Assembly (NCBI RefSeq): GCF_032362555.1
Contig: NC_083517.1
Location: 4,112,001-4,176,000, forward strand
Origin: Amyelois transitella
Taxonomy: Eukaryota > Arthropoda > Insecta > Lepidoptera > Pyralidae
Length of the DNA: 64,000 bases
Direction of reading: 5' to 3'
Shown: in pieces, positions 24,548-36,311 of the stretch
Numbering within the stretch: the stretch's first letter is position 1
Layout: the number at the start of each line of letters is the position of its first letter
Translations under genes and position numbers: made by a program
The notes under the pieces: generated by a model
Told to the model about the DNA's origin: nothing
The model's input: the letters and a program-made list of their open reading frames with translations, nothing else
Databases searched by the model: none

Positions 24548-27500
24548 TTTGTCTTAGTGTATGTTGTAATCGTCGTATTACGAAAATTATTGTACTTAAA
24601 TATTTTTAAATTTCTTCTCCAGCAGACATAAATATAAATGTTATTTATTTTTGCTTTAGTTCGTCGGCAATGTAATAAATTGTTTTAATAAAAAAAAAAC
24701 GTACGTTAAATTTATACTCCAACTTTAATAAAAAAATATCACTTACTCGTTACAATCTACTACGATACAAATATTTGAAACAAATTTCTCCATCGAAGAA
24801 AAAAAGCACACTATCATCAGAGCTATTTAACTCGGTAATAACATTTGTTATAGGTATAGTAATATTGTGTATTGATGATAGACAGTGAACAGTTACTTCG
24901 GTAACAAGTATGTACGACTTCGTAAAAGAAAAACGATTAAGTACTCTAATTTACTAACGGTACGGTCGTGATGTGTGGAGCTTGAACTACGACGCATCAA
25001 TCACAATTGTTTGTGTTTTTTTTAAGTATCGTTGGATTTAATAAAAATAAAGTAAGATTTATGACATGCTAATCCGTTGGAGAAGTATCACGATTTCAAT
25101 TGAGTGTTTTGAAATATCTTTAGCCAAATTAATGATGATAAATGACGGAGTAATCGGTAAAATATTAGATTGAATTTCTATATATTTATTTTTATGTGAC
25201 GTGAGTAAATATTTCGTTTTTCTTGGATGCCTGGATGCTTTCTTCTTTTTAATTTCTAGTCATGTAGGTTATACGCGAGAAAAATTGGTCTTAAGCTTTC
25301 GTCTGACATATATGTATTGTGATATTTTCATTTATTTTCTCAGTAGTACATACTTACTTCATCAAATATTTGAATATTTATTTATAATTGTTATTTATAC
25401 ACTTGGAATTCTTCTTTCAGACAGTCTCTCGCACGAGAGATATAGTCGTGATTATATGTATGTTTGTATCTTATTTTTTTATCGATACGGTGGTTGTTGA
25501 TTCCGATGTACTTAACATTATTCTGAAATTATAGCGGGTGTTGCACTGTTGTGTCAATTCCGGATGGTTAAAAAATAATTAAATGTATTCTTAAGCGGGT
25601 AACTAACTAACAAAAATAACATAGTGTGCATAAATGGATACATTGTACTTGAAGAAAAATTAGAATGAAAATACAATGCACCGACGTTCATTCGTGTATT
25701 TTATTTATACATCATCCCATCAATTGTGCATTGTCAATATGTTTGCGTTTGATATCTTATCATGATCTATTGACCTCGTTCATCCCGGGTCCTCAACTCA
25801 TATCTTTGTCTTTATCTGTTTCGCCTTTGTGTCATTTATCTGTTGTCAATAGCCATCAATCACTTCTCTTGTTATGTCTTACTTTAAAACACGAATGTTA
25901 TTTTTAATTCCATCACTACTTAGGTTTAACTGAAGTAGAATCTTGTAAAGTAAAGTCTTGATCATTGCCCCATTTCTTGTTGACTTCTACGGGCTAGCGC
26001 CAGATGTCAGTTAGCGACACCTTAGGTCCTTCCGGTTTTCTGCATGCCTTTTTTTACTATCTTTATTAAAGTTTTAACTTGGTTTAAAATTTAAACCAAG
26101 TAAAAACCACACAGTTGCTTTCCTATGTCAAACAGAATTATTAACTTTTATTATAATAACTAGGTACTCTAGGCTATATTAGTTAACTTTCACGAGGTTT
26201 AAAGAATTAATAGTGCCGAAGGGTGTTAAATATTAGAGAGCCTTTGGTCCACAACGTAGGTATATAATAATTTCACAGATAATGACCCTTTGAATTGAGA
26301 GATGTTTTTCTTATTCATTCGTTTGATAAATTAACAATAACAATAACGATTTGACAACTATACCCACCTAAATATGTTAGCAGAATAAGATGATAATAAT
26401 GTTCTGAAAAAGTTAATTTTGCTTTATAAATTATAAAAAATATACATTATCCTTTAACGTTAGTATTTATAAGATATTCAAGCTATGAAAGGTACCGGTC
26501 AGAAATATTTCGAAAGTGCCTAATTATGCATGAACTCATGCTAATCTTTATGCGTCAGTCATAATTTACATATTGTTGTCTCGAAGAGTGAAAATAAACA
26601 ATCGGCAGATCCGGCAGCGTCATCTAATCATGTGAGTGGCTTAATGTCACCTCGCATTAGTGGATTGTTATAATAACACCGTGTAAAACGGCCTTGCTGA
26701 CGCAACTGAAGAAAGTGAAACTAAAAATTGCTACCAAAACGTGGTCGCTTCGTTGGATAAAAAGCCTTTTTGCTGGTTTGTCAACAGCCAACCGGCATGC
26801 CACCCGGTAATTGCAGCACGCTTTCTCACAGCCATTGTGGACATAACAAGTTTCCAACTAATAATTGTAAACCCGCAATTTTTGCTAAGATTTTTGTTGG
26901 AATCACGCACCGGACACGGGCCGGAATTGCGTGTATGTTTTTACGTCCGTGCTAATTTTACGCGACGTAATTTTATAGGTGGACTACTAATACCTGTAAT
27001 GATGTTGACATATGTTGATTAATCATGATGTAATGTGTTGATAGTTTCTTTTTGATTGACAACATCTTCATTGGCGACATCGAGGCATCAAGGTCAGTTT
27101 TGTTCTACTTGCAATATTAAGAAGCAGAATACTACATGATCATTATAATTTAGATAACGATATAGGAAAAATGGTTCATTTTTGTTACGAGATTCTAGTG
27201 TTCGTTCAAATCTAAAAATAAATACGAAGTTTATAATATTGCATGTGGAACGAAACGAAAATTGAACGTTAATCGATTATTTCCATTATTTTCCATATAC
27301 GCAACCAATTGCTTACAAAATTATCCTACATAGCATAGACGTCTATATATATTGAGGCAATTTTTAATTGTTGTTATTTTTAATACAAAAAACATTAAAA
27401 TTAACAACACAGAATAATATTTTTCTGGTTTAATAAGTTTAATAGTCCATAATGAACATTACTGCCTTCCTGATTGATTTCGATAGGTGCTTCGGATGTC

Positions 27501-29480
27501 AATAACTGCTGTTTCGGTTAGTTGGATAGTTTATTTTATTTGATTTAATTTCATTCTAGAAAGCCAGTGTAATTGTCTCCACTTCCAGTCGTTATAGATG
27601 CAACATTGGTCTTAGAATAAAAGGGTATAGAGAGTGATATTTCTAAAATTTTAGAGACCAAATAATACGTCCTGGTTCGCCCAGTCATTTTGAAATGAAC
27701 TGTAGGTAATAGGAAAAAATAAATGCAACCAAATCAACAACCATGGGTTGGGTCTGGTTCACACGGGTAATGTCGTTCGTTGGTATATATATGTAATCCT
27801 AAAAAACAATTTGCAGCACAAATAATCGACAATGAGGCGTAAAAGATTAGGTATAAGTGATACCTATTCATAATCTCATTAATCAGACTTTTCCTTAGAC
27901 AGCTTTTATACAAATTCAAAAGTTACATATTTATTTTACACAAACAAGCAGTGTTTACTAGTGTAGGAATGTTATCACATTCATAAAAATAATATGAGTT
28001 TATCATTATCACACATTCCACATTTTTCAATTTAATTCGTAAGGATAATCATGTGTTTTGTCGTCATCAACATACGAGTATTTGTTTAAAATTGATGGCG
28101 TCGTCAGAATGAAAAGAGGCCTTCTTTTCCAACTAAAAATGTAAATAGATTTTCAGAACTGTTATTCAATGAATAACAGTTAACAGTGATTCAGTTTTGA
28201 TGGTCAGGATCAAACAATTTCGAATTAGTTTTCTAAAATCTTCGTGATATAAGTCTTATATAGCAAATATAAAAACAAAAATTGGTATCGTACATTCGTT
28301 ATTGTCAAGATCAAATCATTAATTTATTTAATAGTTAAAAGAAGGAAGATTTTCGAGCATTGCGGAAAATAACTCGTTTAATCGGAAGATTGAAAGTGAA
28401 ACAGTGGCGATTCTCGGTGCTCAATAGAAACTACACCTCAATCAAGGCAAGCGATCGATTTCCAATTTACCAGTGATATTATTTCTTGTAGTCGCTTCTC
28501 ATTTCTGATGACGTCAATTGTATACTACGTAGTTCGTTACTTCTAGAATGAACTGCTTCATGTACTGTGAATTGCACAAAAACTTGGGTACCTGCTAGCA
28601 GTATCAGTATTATTACATAGGTTAATTCTTGTACATTTAAAGGATAGGCTTAGAATACATAATATATGATCAAGCCATTTTCCCGGATGTATAATCATTA
28701 AATAAATCTCTACATACTTATTTTGCTCCATCAATCAACAGCAAATCAGGTTCATTTTCTTTAAGTAGAACTGGGATTACATATTCTATTTCAAGTTAAA
28801 TACCTATTAGATTTCACAACACGTGATGCTGACTACATTTACTTACTGAAACCGACGACAGTCCAAAGTGTACATAGAGTACATTAGCGAAGGAAAACAA
28901 AATGTCGTGGTGTTGCTTAGCGTAAAATTGAGTCTCGGTTGAGTGCGCGCGTCCGCTGTCTTTCTTCCTTTGCGACCATTGTCTCGTTGCATTATAAAAC
29001 TATTGCCAAACCAGGCAAAAACAACACCACAACTTTTAAAGCTGTGTTCATGCCCAAATATGTTACAAGATTATTTTATGTTCATGTAGAGATCTTATAG
29101 ATTGATAGTTAAAATGTCGACGTCTGCTGCTGCTAATATTGTTGATAAAACATTGGCGATATAATCAGCAATAAACTTCGTCAAACTTTACCAATTTATT
29201 AACATAATAAAAGAGGACACTGGTTAACTGAAATGTCAAACAGCTTAAACCGCTACAGGTCAAGAAATTTAAAATGTTGCATGTAGATTCATGTGATCTC
29301 GGGTGTAATAAGAGAGATTTATCCAAAATTTCAGAATTTGAAGGAATTCCAAGTTTTACTTGTAACACGTAACTTTGTGACTGCAATTGTTTTAATTAAA
29401 AGCAGCGTTAAATTGACGCCTTTGTATGCATGTCATGATTGCATTTTTCTGTAGTGTTAACTACTATTGTTATTGTTTTC
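24548..29480. other. AT-rich stretch before the first supported exon
   Basis: No supported coding exon. It contains the long palindrome at 26,071-26,107 and an isolated CRE-type octamer TGACGTCA at 28,509-28,516. A pyrimidine-rich run and TTTTCAG at its right end form the acceptor of the exon at 29,483, so at least the last part is intron of that gene. Confidence 0.5.
26071..26107. repeat. Near-perfect palindrome, 18-bp arms
   Basis: ACTTGGTTTAAA and TTTAAACCAAGT flank a single central A. After one A/A mismatch the symmetry continues outward with GTTTT on the left and AAAAC on the right. The total is 37 bp with one mismatch per arm. The sequence could extrude as a cruciform or be a collapsed transposon end pair. 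No neighbouring feature explains it. Confidence 0.65.
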
Positions 29481-29482
29481 AG

Positions 29483-32400
29483 ACGGGCGGTGCCGACAGC
29501 GCCAGCGGAGGCTCCGGCGGGTCGGGCATGGAGTGCATGCAACTGCGCTCGCCGCCCGGACCTTTCCACTACCTGATATCGGAGCAAGCTAAGTCCCTCG
29601 TCGCATTACAGGTCAGTAACTAACCTAACTACTTTATTTCTTAACCTAACCTTTTAAATTGTTTCTTTGGTTCTGGAGTCAGCAGTAAATAAATATGAAA
29701 TAGAGATAGCCGGCTCACATGACTCCAGATTTCTAAGATTTTGTACATGAATGATAATATCAATGCAAGTTTTTCATTAGCTGACTAATTTTGTTTTCCT
29801 ATTAGAAGCTTTCTGTTTAATCTATTAAGTTCGAGCTCTGTGGTCCGTCGAATCTTCTGTCTTCATGCACTTCACACAGAAGATGCGTCGGCAATAATAA
29901 ATTATTTTGCTCGTCTTATCCTTTCGTTTATTTTTTTTTATTTCTCCATCTTCTGTATTCCTATATTTATTAATTTTTGCATAAAACTAGTTAATTAGCA
30001 AAAAAAAAATTAAAACTCCACAGGAACTTCAGAATGAGGTCGGCGCTCTCCTCGAGTTCCGCGACCTCGTCATCGAGACATTCCCGAACCTGCGCTCAAA
30101 GATGGCACCTTCCACGCCCGCCAGCGACACTCGCCGGGACTGGGAGCCAGGGGTGCGGGTGCGGCGGAAACTCGCCGGCGGAGGCGGAGACGCCACCAGA
30201 ACGAAACCACAGCCATCCGTTCAAGACTCGGGGTTTAGTACTGAGACCTCCTGCGGGAAAGACGCCCATTCCTCATCTGCATCGGCGTCAGCATCGACTT
30301 CCCGCACTAGACCCTTGGAGGACGACCTCTGGGCGTTACTCGATGTCATCCAAAGGAAAGGCGTGCGGTTACGAGATGAGGCGGAGCTGTTGCGAGGGGA
30401 ACTCGATGAGAGACCTTCTGGTGATACAGCTGAAGAGTCTTTTGCGAGGGCGTTATCAGGTAAGATTTAACGTGAGAACCGTCGATGAGACTTTTTTAAC
30501 GAAGGTTCGAAGGCAAAATTTGATTTCTGTTTGCTGTTCTATGTAAGTCTGGTTTTTTAATGTAAAGTTAATCTTGTCTACGTACCAGTCTTTCTCATAT
30601 CGAAAATTATAATCTATACGTTTGTTTTCTGCTCTTTATCACAAGTATCCAAAATTGACATCAGGTGGATGTGCAGACTGCGGGGACATCCAAAGGTTGC
30701 GATGCGAGCGAGACGCCTTGCTGGCGCGGGCCGCGCAACTGGAGGCGGAGGTGGCCGCCAGCCCCGCGCCCGCGCCGGCCGCGTCGTCGCCGCTGGGCCG
30801 GCTGGACTCCGCTCTCGACACGCCGTCGCGGCCGCCGCGCGTCGCAACACCAGACTCCAAGAAGTTCGCGGCGATTCTACTAGAGAGCAATCCCGTGGAA
30901 CTTCAGCGGCAGTTGCTCACTTCCACCGTTCAGAATCAGGTATGTTTGGCGCATTTTTTTTTTCACTGTGTCAGCTCATGTTGCTACCGATAGTATCTAT
31001 TATAAAACCGGGACAAAGGAAAAATGAAATTGAAATTATGGTTTGAATGCTGTATTGTCATTATGCTAGTAAGATTGCGTCAAATTACGCAAACATCGCA
31101 ATTCCCATCGATTCGTTAAGCGACAAAAAGGTATCACAGTGCGAAACCTATTACTTCTACAAACAGTTTTGTAGACGTTGCTTAAATTAACAAAACCTTT
31201 TACATGTTACGTATAGACACGTCTAAGGAAACAGCACAGCGGGAAAACAGTTGGAAAGAAACTTACATCATGACAATTAACACAGAGGGAATGAAAAAAG
31301 TGTGTCACAATTTTTTTTTTATGGAATTGCATGAGGTCGTTAATTTCAGAACAAGTGAGGTAACTAAGTACGTGCTGCTTGCCGAAAATCGTTTCTTTAA
31401 CGAGGATAGTCTAATGCCGTGATGTAATCGTGGTTTCGGCAAAATTGCGCGGAACTGACGAAGAAGCAATGAAGTGTGGCCAAGCGCCATCATTAAGGTT
31501 GGTGCACACAACACCAGATGGGCAATACGCTAATGGTCTTCTATAGTCTCGTCACAACGGCCGCCCACGTTTTCAGCAAGCTGGTAATTGCATTTCCTTA
31601 GAATTACGTAGTCTCGCGTAAACAACGCCGGTGGGCTCTTTCTCAATTACACGAGGGATAATCTAATAATAAGCTTGACGGTACGATAACCTCATGCATT
31701 CTCTAATTGCTTTGAACTAAATAGTCAAATTGCGGAAAAACATAGATAACTGTTTTATTTCAGAACGTCCATTATTTTCATATAGTATACTAAGTTCTAG
31801 AGAGATAGTATAGATGAGTAAAATATTTTATTACATAAGGAAACTTAATTAATGCTCGCTTACTCTGGGTTATTATGCCCTAATTAAAAAATAATTAATA
31901 AGGTAAATAGATTTTTGCAGAAAGTAGTTTGTTATAAATAACAACGTGAAACTGGTAGCTAATTGTGTATATAAAATAAAATAATACGTGAAACCCATGT
32001 GCGAGTGAGAATATAAAACCTTGAATTTATGCGTACTTACTAAACCTAAAAGAAATGATTGCAGTTCTTAGATAATTGGTCTATAATCATCTAAGCTCAA
32101 CAATCATTTCTAATTTAAAACCACGTCATAAACCTTGGCATATACTGATTGATTGCTAAGGATTTCCTTGTGTTTAGCTGTTAAAAATTACGTAAGTGCA
32201 CTCAGATTGATTTGATTTTTAAGGTCATATCGCATTCTTTTAGTTCTTTTGTTTATGCAAATGTATGTGAATGTTTTTTTCTTTATTTTCTGAAGTTTAT
32301 TGAAAAAGTAAGTAAGTTGTGACAAGATTCATGAGGTATATTTATGGTATACATTTTTTAAGGCTTGTTTCGTCTTAATTACAGTTTACTTCGATTTTGA

Positions 32401-33982
32401 AACAAAAACAATTGCTTTAAAAATGCCATGTTTTTCCTTACACTGAATTCTAAAAATACTTAAGTAAATTAGCTTGGCAACTGGTGTCTTCGTAGGCGTG
32501 GGCAAAAGTATATAATCCTACTTCAGCAGAGAATGACGTAATTTAAGACATTGAAAAGGCCAGCAAGTCTAATGAAATTGCAAATAAATGCATTTGGATT
32601 CTTTTTGTCCCGATTAAATCCGATTTTAAATGTTAATATAATGATATCAATGGCGGTTAACCAGTGTAAGCTATTAGAAAAGATTTTATTTTACTAACAT
32701 TTGGTTGATTGGAGGTACCTAGTAAGTTTTTAGCCCCACCACCTATTTAATCGAATACGCAATTTTGACTTTGTGGCCAAGAATCATATTTTTGAAAATA
32801 AGCAAGAACAGTTGATCAATTTGTCTGCTTTCTAATTCCTACATAATACCGCGCTAACCCCCTATGGCTAAATTACAATGATTAATATTCATATTATTCA
32901 AATGGGTCGATTTACAGTTAGGATTTAATAATAAGCTTACTCAAACGTGTCTATAGAATGACATCAATGTTTTGGATGAAACATAATAAAATGAATGAAA
33001 GCAATAATTTCTTTACATATTTTTCCCGTAGATACGCTTTACCTCGTTGCTGTTCCTATTAAAGATTCATTCTTTTACTATCACGGTGACTATCAACTAT
33101 ATAAAATCAACATAATATAAAACAAATCTGTCTAGACAAATCATGTTTTGTAATTAAGAAATATGTGTATTTTGGTTATCATAATTCTGTGTACAATTTA
33201 AACGCTGGATTTGTTTTTAAAGCGTATGCAATATTATTTATTTCAGGTGTACTGTGATAGATTAAGACGCGCGGCAGCACATCGAACATTGCTGCTGGAA
33301 AGACTAGAGCGGGCGCGAGATCTGAACGAGGACCTTAAATTTAGGGTTTGTACAAACAAACACATTATATGGAAAATAGAATGAAATTATACTATTTAAG
33401 GGGTTATCAGAATGTCTAATGAGCTTGCAGTAGGTGGTCAGACCAGCTCTTAAAACAACGATATTTTTGTCTTGCGTTAACACGTCATTTAATGTAAAGG
33501 TTTACTAAGTACCCTCGATGTAATTGCAGCTCGAGGAGAAGAGTATAGAATTAGAAGGCGCTCGAGCTCGCGTGCGGCAGCTGGAGGGCAAGTCTCGCAG
33601 CGCCGAGAGCTTCGAGCGCAGCCGCGACGCGCACAGCAGCATGCGCGACATGGAGCCGCTGCCCATCCCCGACGGCGCCGACGACGACGAGGCGCGCATC
33701 TCCGAGACGCCGCGCCGCGGCCGCCCCAGCCGCATCCCGCTGCACACGGCGCACAAGGGCGCCGCGCCGCGCCCGCCCGCCGCCGCGCCGCCGCGCCCGC
33801 CGTCCGCGCTGTCGGCGCGCTCGGCCGCGTCGGCCCGCAGCCGCGCGTCGGCGCCGCCCGGCAGCCCGGGCCGCCGCGAGCCGGGCGCGGCGCCGGCGCG
33901 GCGCGCGGCCGCCGCTCACGACAACAAGGTGCGCGGCCGCCCCTTCTGGAGTACCTGGTTCTCTAAAGATTCCGGCTCGTAG
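29483..33982 (+). CDS. Coiled-coil protein of unknown family, five exons, 5' end missing
   Basis: Five exons join in phase: 29483-29611, 30024-30459, 30665-30939, 33247-33345 and 33530-33982 (TAG stop). Together they give 463 residues. Each is bounded by AG and GT, and phases are 0, 1, 0, 0. Residues 1-43 are Gly/Ser-rich then PPGPFHYLISEQAKSLVALQ. Exon 2 starts with a helical stretch (VGALLEFRDLVIETFPNLRS) followed by charged linker and a DSGFSTET segment. Exon 3 has a CADCGD motif and a predicted helix. Exons 4 and 5 form a clear coiled coil (LLLERLERARDLNEDLKFRL and on), followed by a Pro/Ala/Arg/Ser-rich tail ending WSTWFSKDSGS. No catalytic motif or signal peptide is seen. The first exon has no start at its edge; an in-frame ATG lies at 29528, but more exons upstream are likely. 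A cytoskeletal or scaffold role would fit but is a guess. Confidence 0.75.
30940..33246 (+). other. Intron 3 of the coiled-coil gene
   Basis: The intron is about 2.3 kb, from a GTATGT donor at 30940 to a TATTTATTTCAG acceptor at 33246. I found no nested gene or named repeat inside it. Frames at 31,204-31,514 on both strands are chance. Confidence 0.6.
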
Positions 33983-35981
33983 CCGAGTGCTAAACCCTAA
34001 ACCCACCGTGTGATCGTGCACTATGACTCGCTAACTGTCGTGACCCTATAATCTCATGTTGGTTTTGGTTGTAAGCGCGCGGGACGCGAGGCGCCGTGAC
34101 CGCGAGCGGCCGCCGCGTCGCACATGCCATTATGTCGATCGTAAGTTTTGTTTTCGTTTTCGCTTTAGTTCTAGATCCTTGGTTTTACCATAGTATGGGT
34201 ATTTACGATCATTGATAAAGCACATGCCTTATCTTTGCTTTCTTTCTATGTTGGAGGGTTACCGAATATATAAAAAGGAAGAAGAAATAAGATATAAACC
34301 TTGTCAATGTTCGTGAAGAGCTACGTAAATCCGATATAGTTTCTTATTTAGTAGATCGTTTCGGTGCGTAGTGCAGGAAGCATGCTCTTACTAATAACAC
34401 GTTTGTTACTAATGATCATTAGAACAGAACACCTGTGATGGCTTAAAAATCCTTTACCTATAGTTTAACAATGTGCTGTCAAATATTGGTATACTTGTAT
34501 TGTATACCTAATGGTATACATAATCTTAGTTATTGCATTTTGTAATCTTGATTTCAAAGGGGTTATTTTGTGCAGTAATTTAATTACTATATTCAACCCC
34601 GCATTATATAGCATGCTCTAATTTTTTTATTAATATAAGTTATTAATTATGAGATTTTTATGCCACACATACATAAAATACCCAAATACCTACTAATATC
34701 TTGTTGTTTGTAAGGGTTTCGTGAAACGGTATTGGCTGTTTGAAAATACGACTTAAATGAGTTCTTAATCTTTTTTATTTATATATTTATTGACCTTTTT
34801 AGTTTATTCAATTTTTCATTGTTTGGAATTCTTGCAACCTTTGCTGTTTATTTTCTATTTTTCCGTCGCATTATTTTTCTGCCAATGCCCTGCTCGAAAC
34901 TCGTTGGAGTGGGTTACATTTATAAATTTGTTTTAAGTTTTTTCCTTCATTAAGTATAAATTATATTTCAAGTTTTAGAATCAATAGAAATCGCAATGAT
35001 TACACAATGAAACTATGAACACATTTCAGGCCTGACCTTAATGGTAAGTGTAAAACAAAACATAATACATTATCACGTATTTGCCACTGGAGTTAATTAG
35101 AAACATCACTTTAGTTTGTGTTTATTTTGTTTGGCTCCTTATATTAATTTGTTTGACATAGTGGCATAATGGCAGATTGGCTAACCACGATGTAAACTTT
35201 AAAATACCCACGATGCTGTGCACAGTTGATCAAAACGAGTTTAGACGATTTTTGGTGCACAAATCACACTTTCTTGTGTTATGCCCTTCCGGGTAACGTA
35301 GTAAAAGTATAATTTTATACCTAATACTGAAATAAGGCTAACTAATGCTTCGGCTATTCCCACTGCTAACAGGCTTATTTTCCGCCTGATCTTAACTAAG
35401 CATATAATATCGGGGCTATATACAGGGTAAGATTTTTGAACTGATTTAAGGTGTAGTTAGTTGCACACCACCATGTGCTTAAGCACTGAAATTGAAATGG
35501 GATCGCACTGTTTGTGATGTTGTTATTTGTAAATCGTTGCTGAACGCTGAAATAAAGGCATATTTTTAAAATATGGGTTAGGAAAATTTATATGGACATT
35601 ATGATGTAATTTTTTTTAAGATATAATTTATGCGAGTCCCGCGTTATTACTTAAATAATATGTGAAACGTTTGTGAAATCTGAGAATTATAAACAGTCTT
35701 AGAGACTATTATACAAAAAAGTAAGTAATGAAAGTTTCATTGTATTGTCCGATTAGGACATTACGGTAAAAGAGTTCAGGTTTAGAAACGATTTTCGCAG
35801 TGTTAATCCGAGCCACACATGCTATCAACATGTCTAGAAAATTTCAAATTTAAAGTTCGTAAGTCGCACACGCAATAAACGTATATTTAATTTAGTACAA
35901 AAAATTGATCGGTTTAAAACTGGCATGTTGGTGACGTGTGCGCGATGTGGGAATCGCGTAATGAGTGCGGACTGTTGGCAG
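33983..35981 (+). other. 3' UTR of the short form, or intron of the long form
   Basis: The first ~160 bp stay GC-rich up to a GTAAGT at 34141-34146, then the sequence becomes AT-rich. The GC-rich part has open frames such as ARDARRRDRERPPRR, but no acceptor/phase combination that I tried links it cleanly to both neighbours, so I do not call it an exon. Nothing else is recognised up to 35,900. Confidence 0.4.
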
Positions 35982-36311
35982 AGCGCGGCGGAGGCTCGCG
36001 CGGCGTGGCAGTGCGCGGCGCAGTACGTGCGGCGCGCCGGCCGCCTGCAGCCGCTGAGCGCGGCGCTGCGCGCGCGCCCGCTGCCCGCCGACCTCTACCG
36101 CCTCGCCTACGAGAGCCCGCACAACCTCGCGCTAGAACTCTCCAAGTCAATCCTCTACGAAAACGCAGACTCCGTAGACAGAACCATCAAGTCGCTGAAC
36201 TCCCGCGACGACTCGCTGTGGAACGGCAAGCCGCAGCAGTATTTTGAGAGCATGAATTACGCGCGCGGCGATTTAGATAACGAGGATTACGATACAGATT
36301 CTCTAGCGTGA
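35982..36311 (+). CDS. Alternative last exon of the coiled-coil gene
   Basis: A GC-rich frame stands out from AT-rich flanks and ends at a TGA (36309-36311). It encodes 109 residues: an Ala/Arg-rich helix (EARAAWQCAAQYVRR), then DLYRLAYESPHNLALELSKS, DRTIKSLNSRDDSLWNG, and a tyrosine- and acid-rich end DLDNEDYDTDSLA. Its AG acceptor at 35980-35981 starts codon 1 in phase 0. Upstream, the exon at 33530 contains a strong donor AAG|GTGCGC at 33928/33929, also in phase 0, so the two join cleanly into a 555-residue form that skips the VRGRPFW tail. Upstream of 35982 the frame stays open to an ATG at 35925, so it could also be a separate small gene of 128 codons. The pyrimidine tract is weak, which lowers confidence in the junction. 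Confidence 0.55.
   Translation, partial: SAAEARAAWQCAAQYVRRAGRLQPLSAALRARPLPADLYRLAYESPHNLALELSKSILYENADSVDRTIKSLNSRDDSLWNGKPQQYFESMNYARGDLDNEDYDTDSLA

Noticed and set aside
26741..27022. 93-codon frame, hydrophobic in the middle
   Set aside because: No recognisable motif, no splice or poly(A) context, and an overlapping frame on the same strand of similar quality. Probably chance.
28509..28516. Isolated CRE octamer TGACGTCA
   Set aside because: A single 8-mer in AT-rich DNA without an island around it is not strong enough to call a site. It is mentioned only in the region description.
30034..30546. 170-codon frame overlapping exon 2 in another phase
   Set aside because: The in-phase reading with splice sites at 30,024 and 30,459 gives the coherent protein. 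This frame runs through the donor site into the intron.
33551..34021. 156-codon frame on the minus strand
   Set aside because: It is a compositional shadow of the GC-rich exon on the plus strand: Arg/Ala-rich, no splice logic, and the sense frame continues a coiled coil in phase.
34074..34140. GC-rich block ending at GTAAGT as a micro-exon
   Set aside because: No acceptor and phase combination links it to both the exon ending at 33,928 and the exon at 35,982. It may simply be the start of the 3' UTR.
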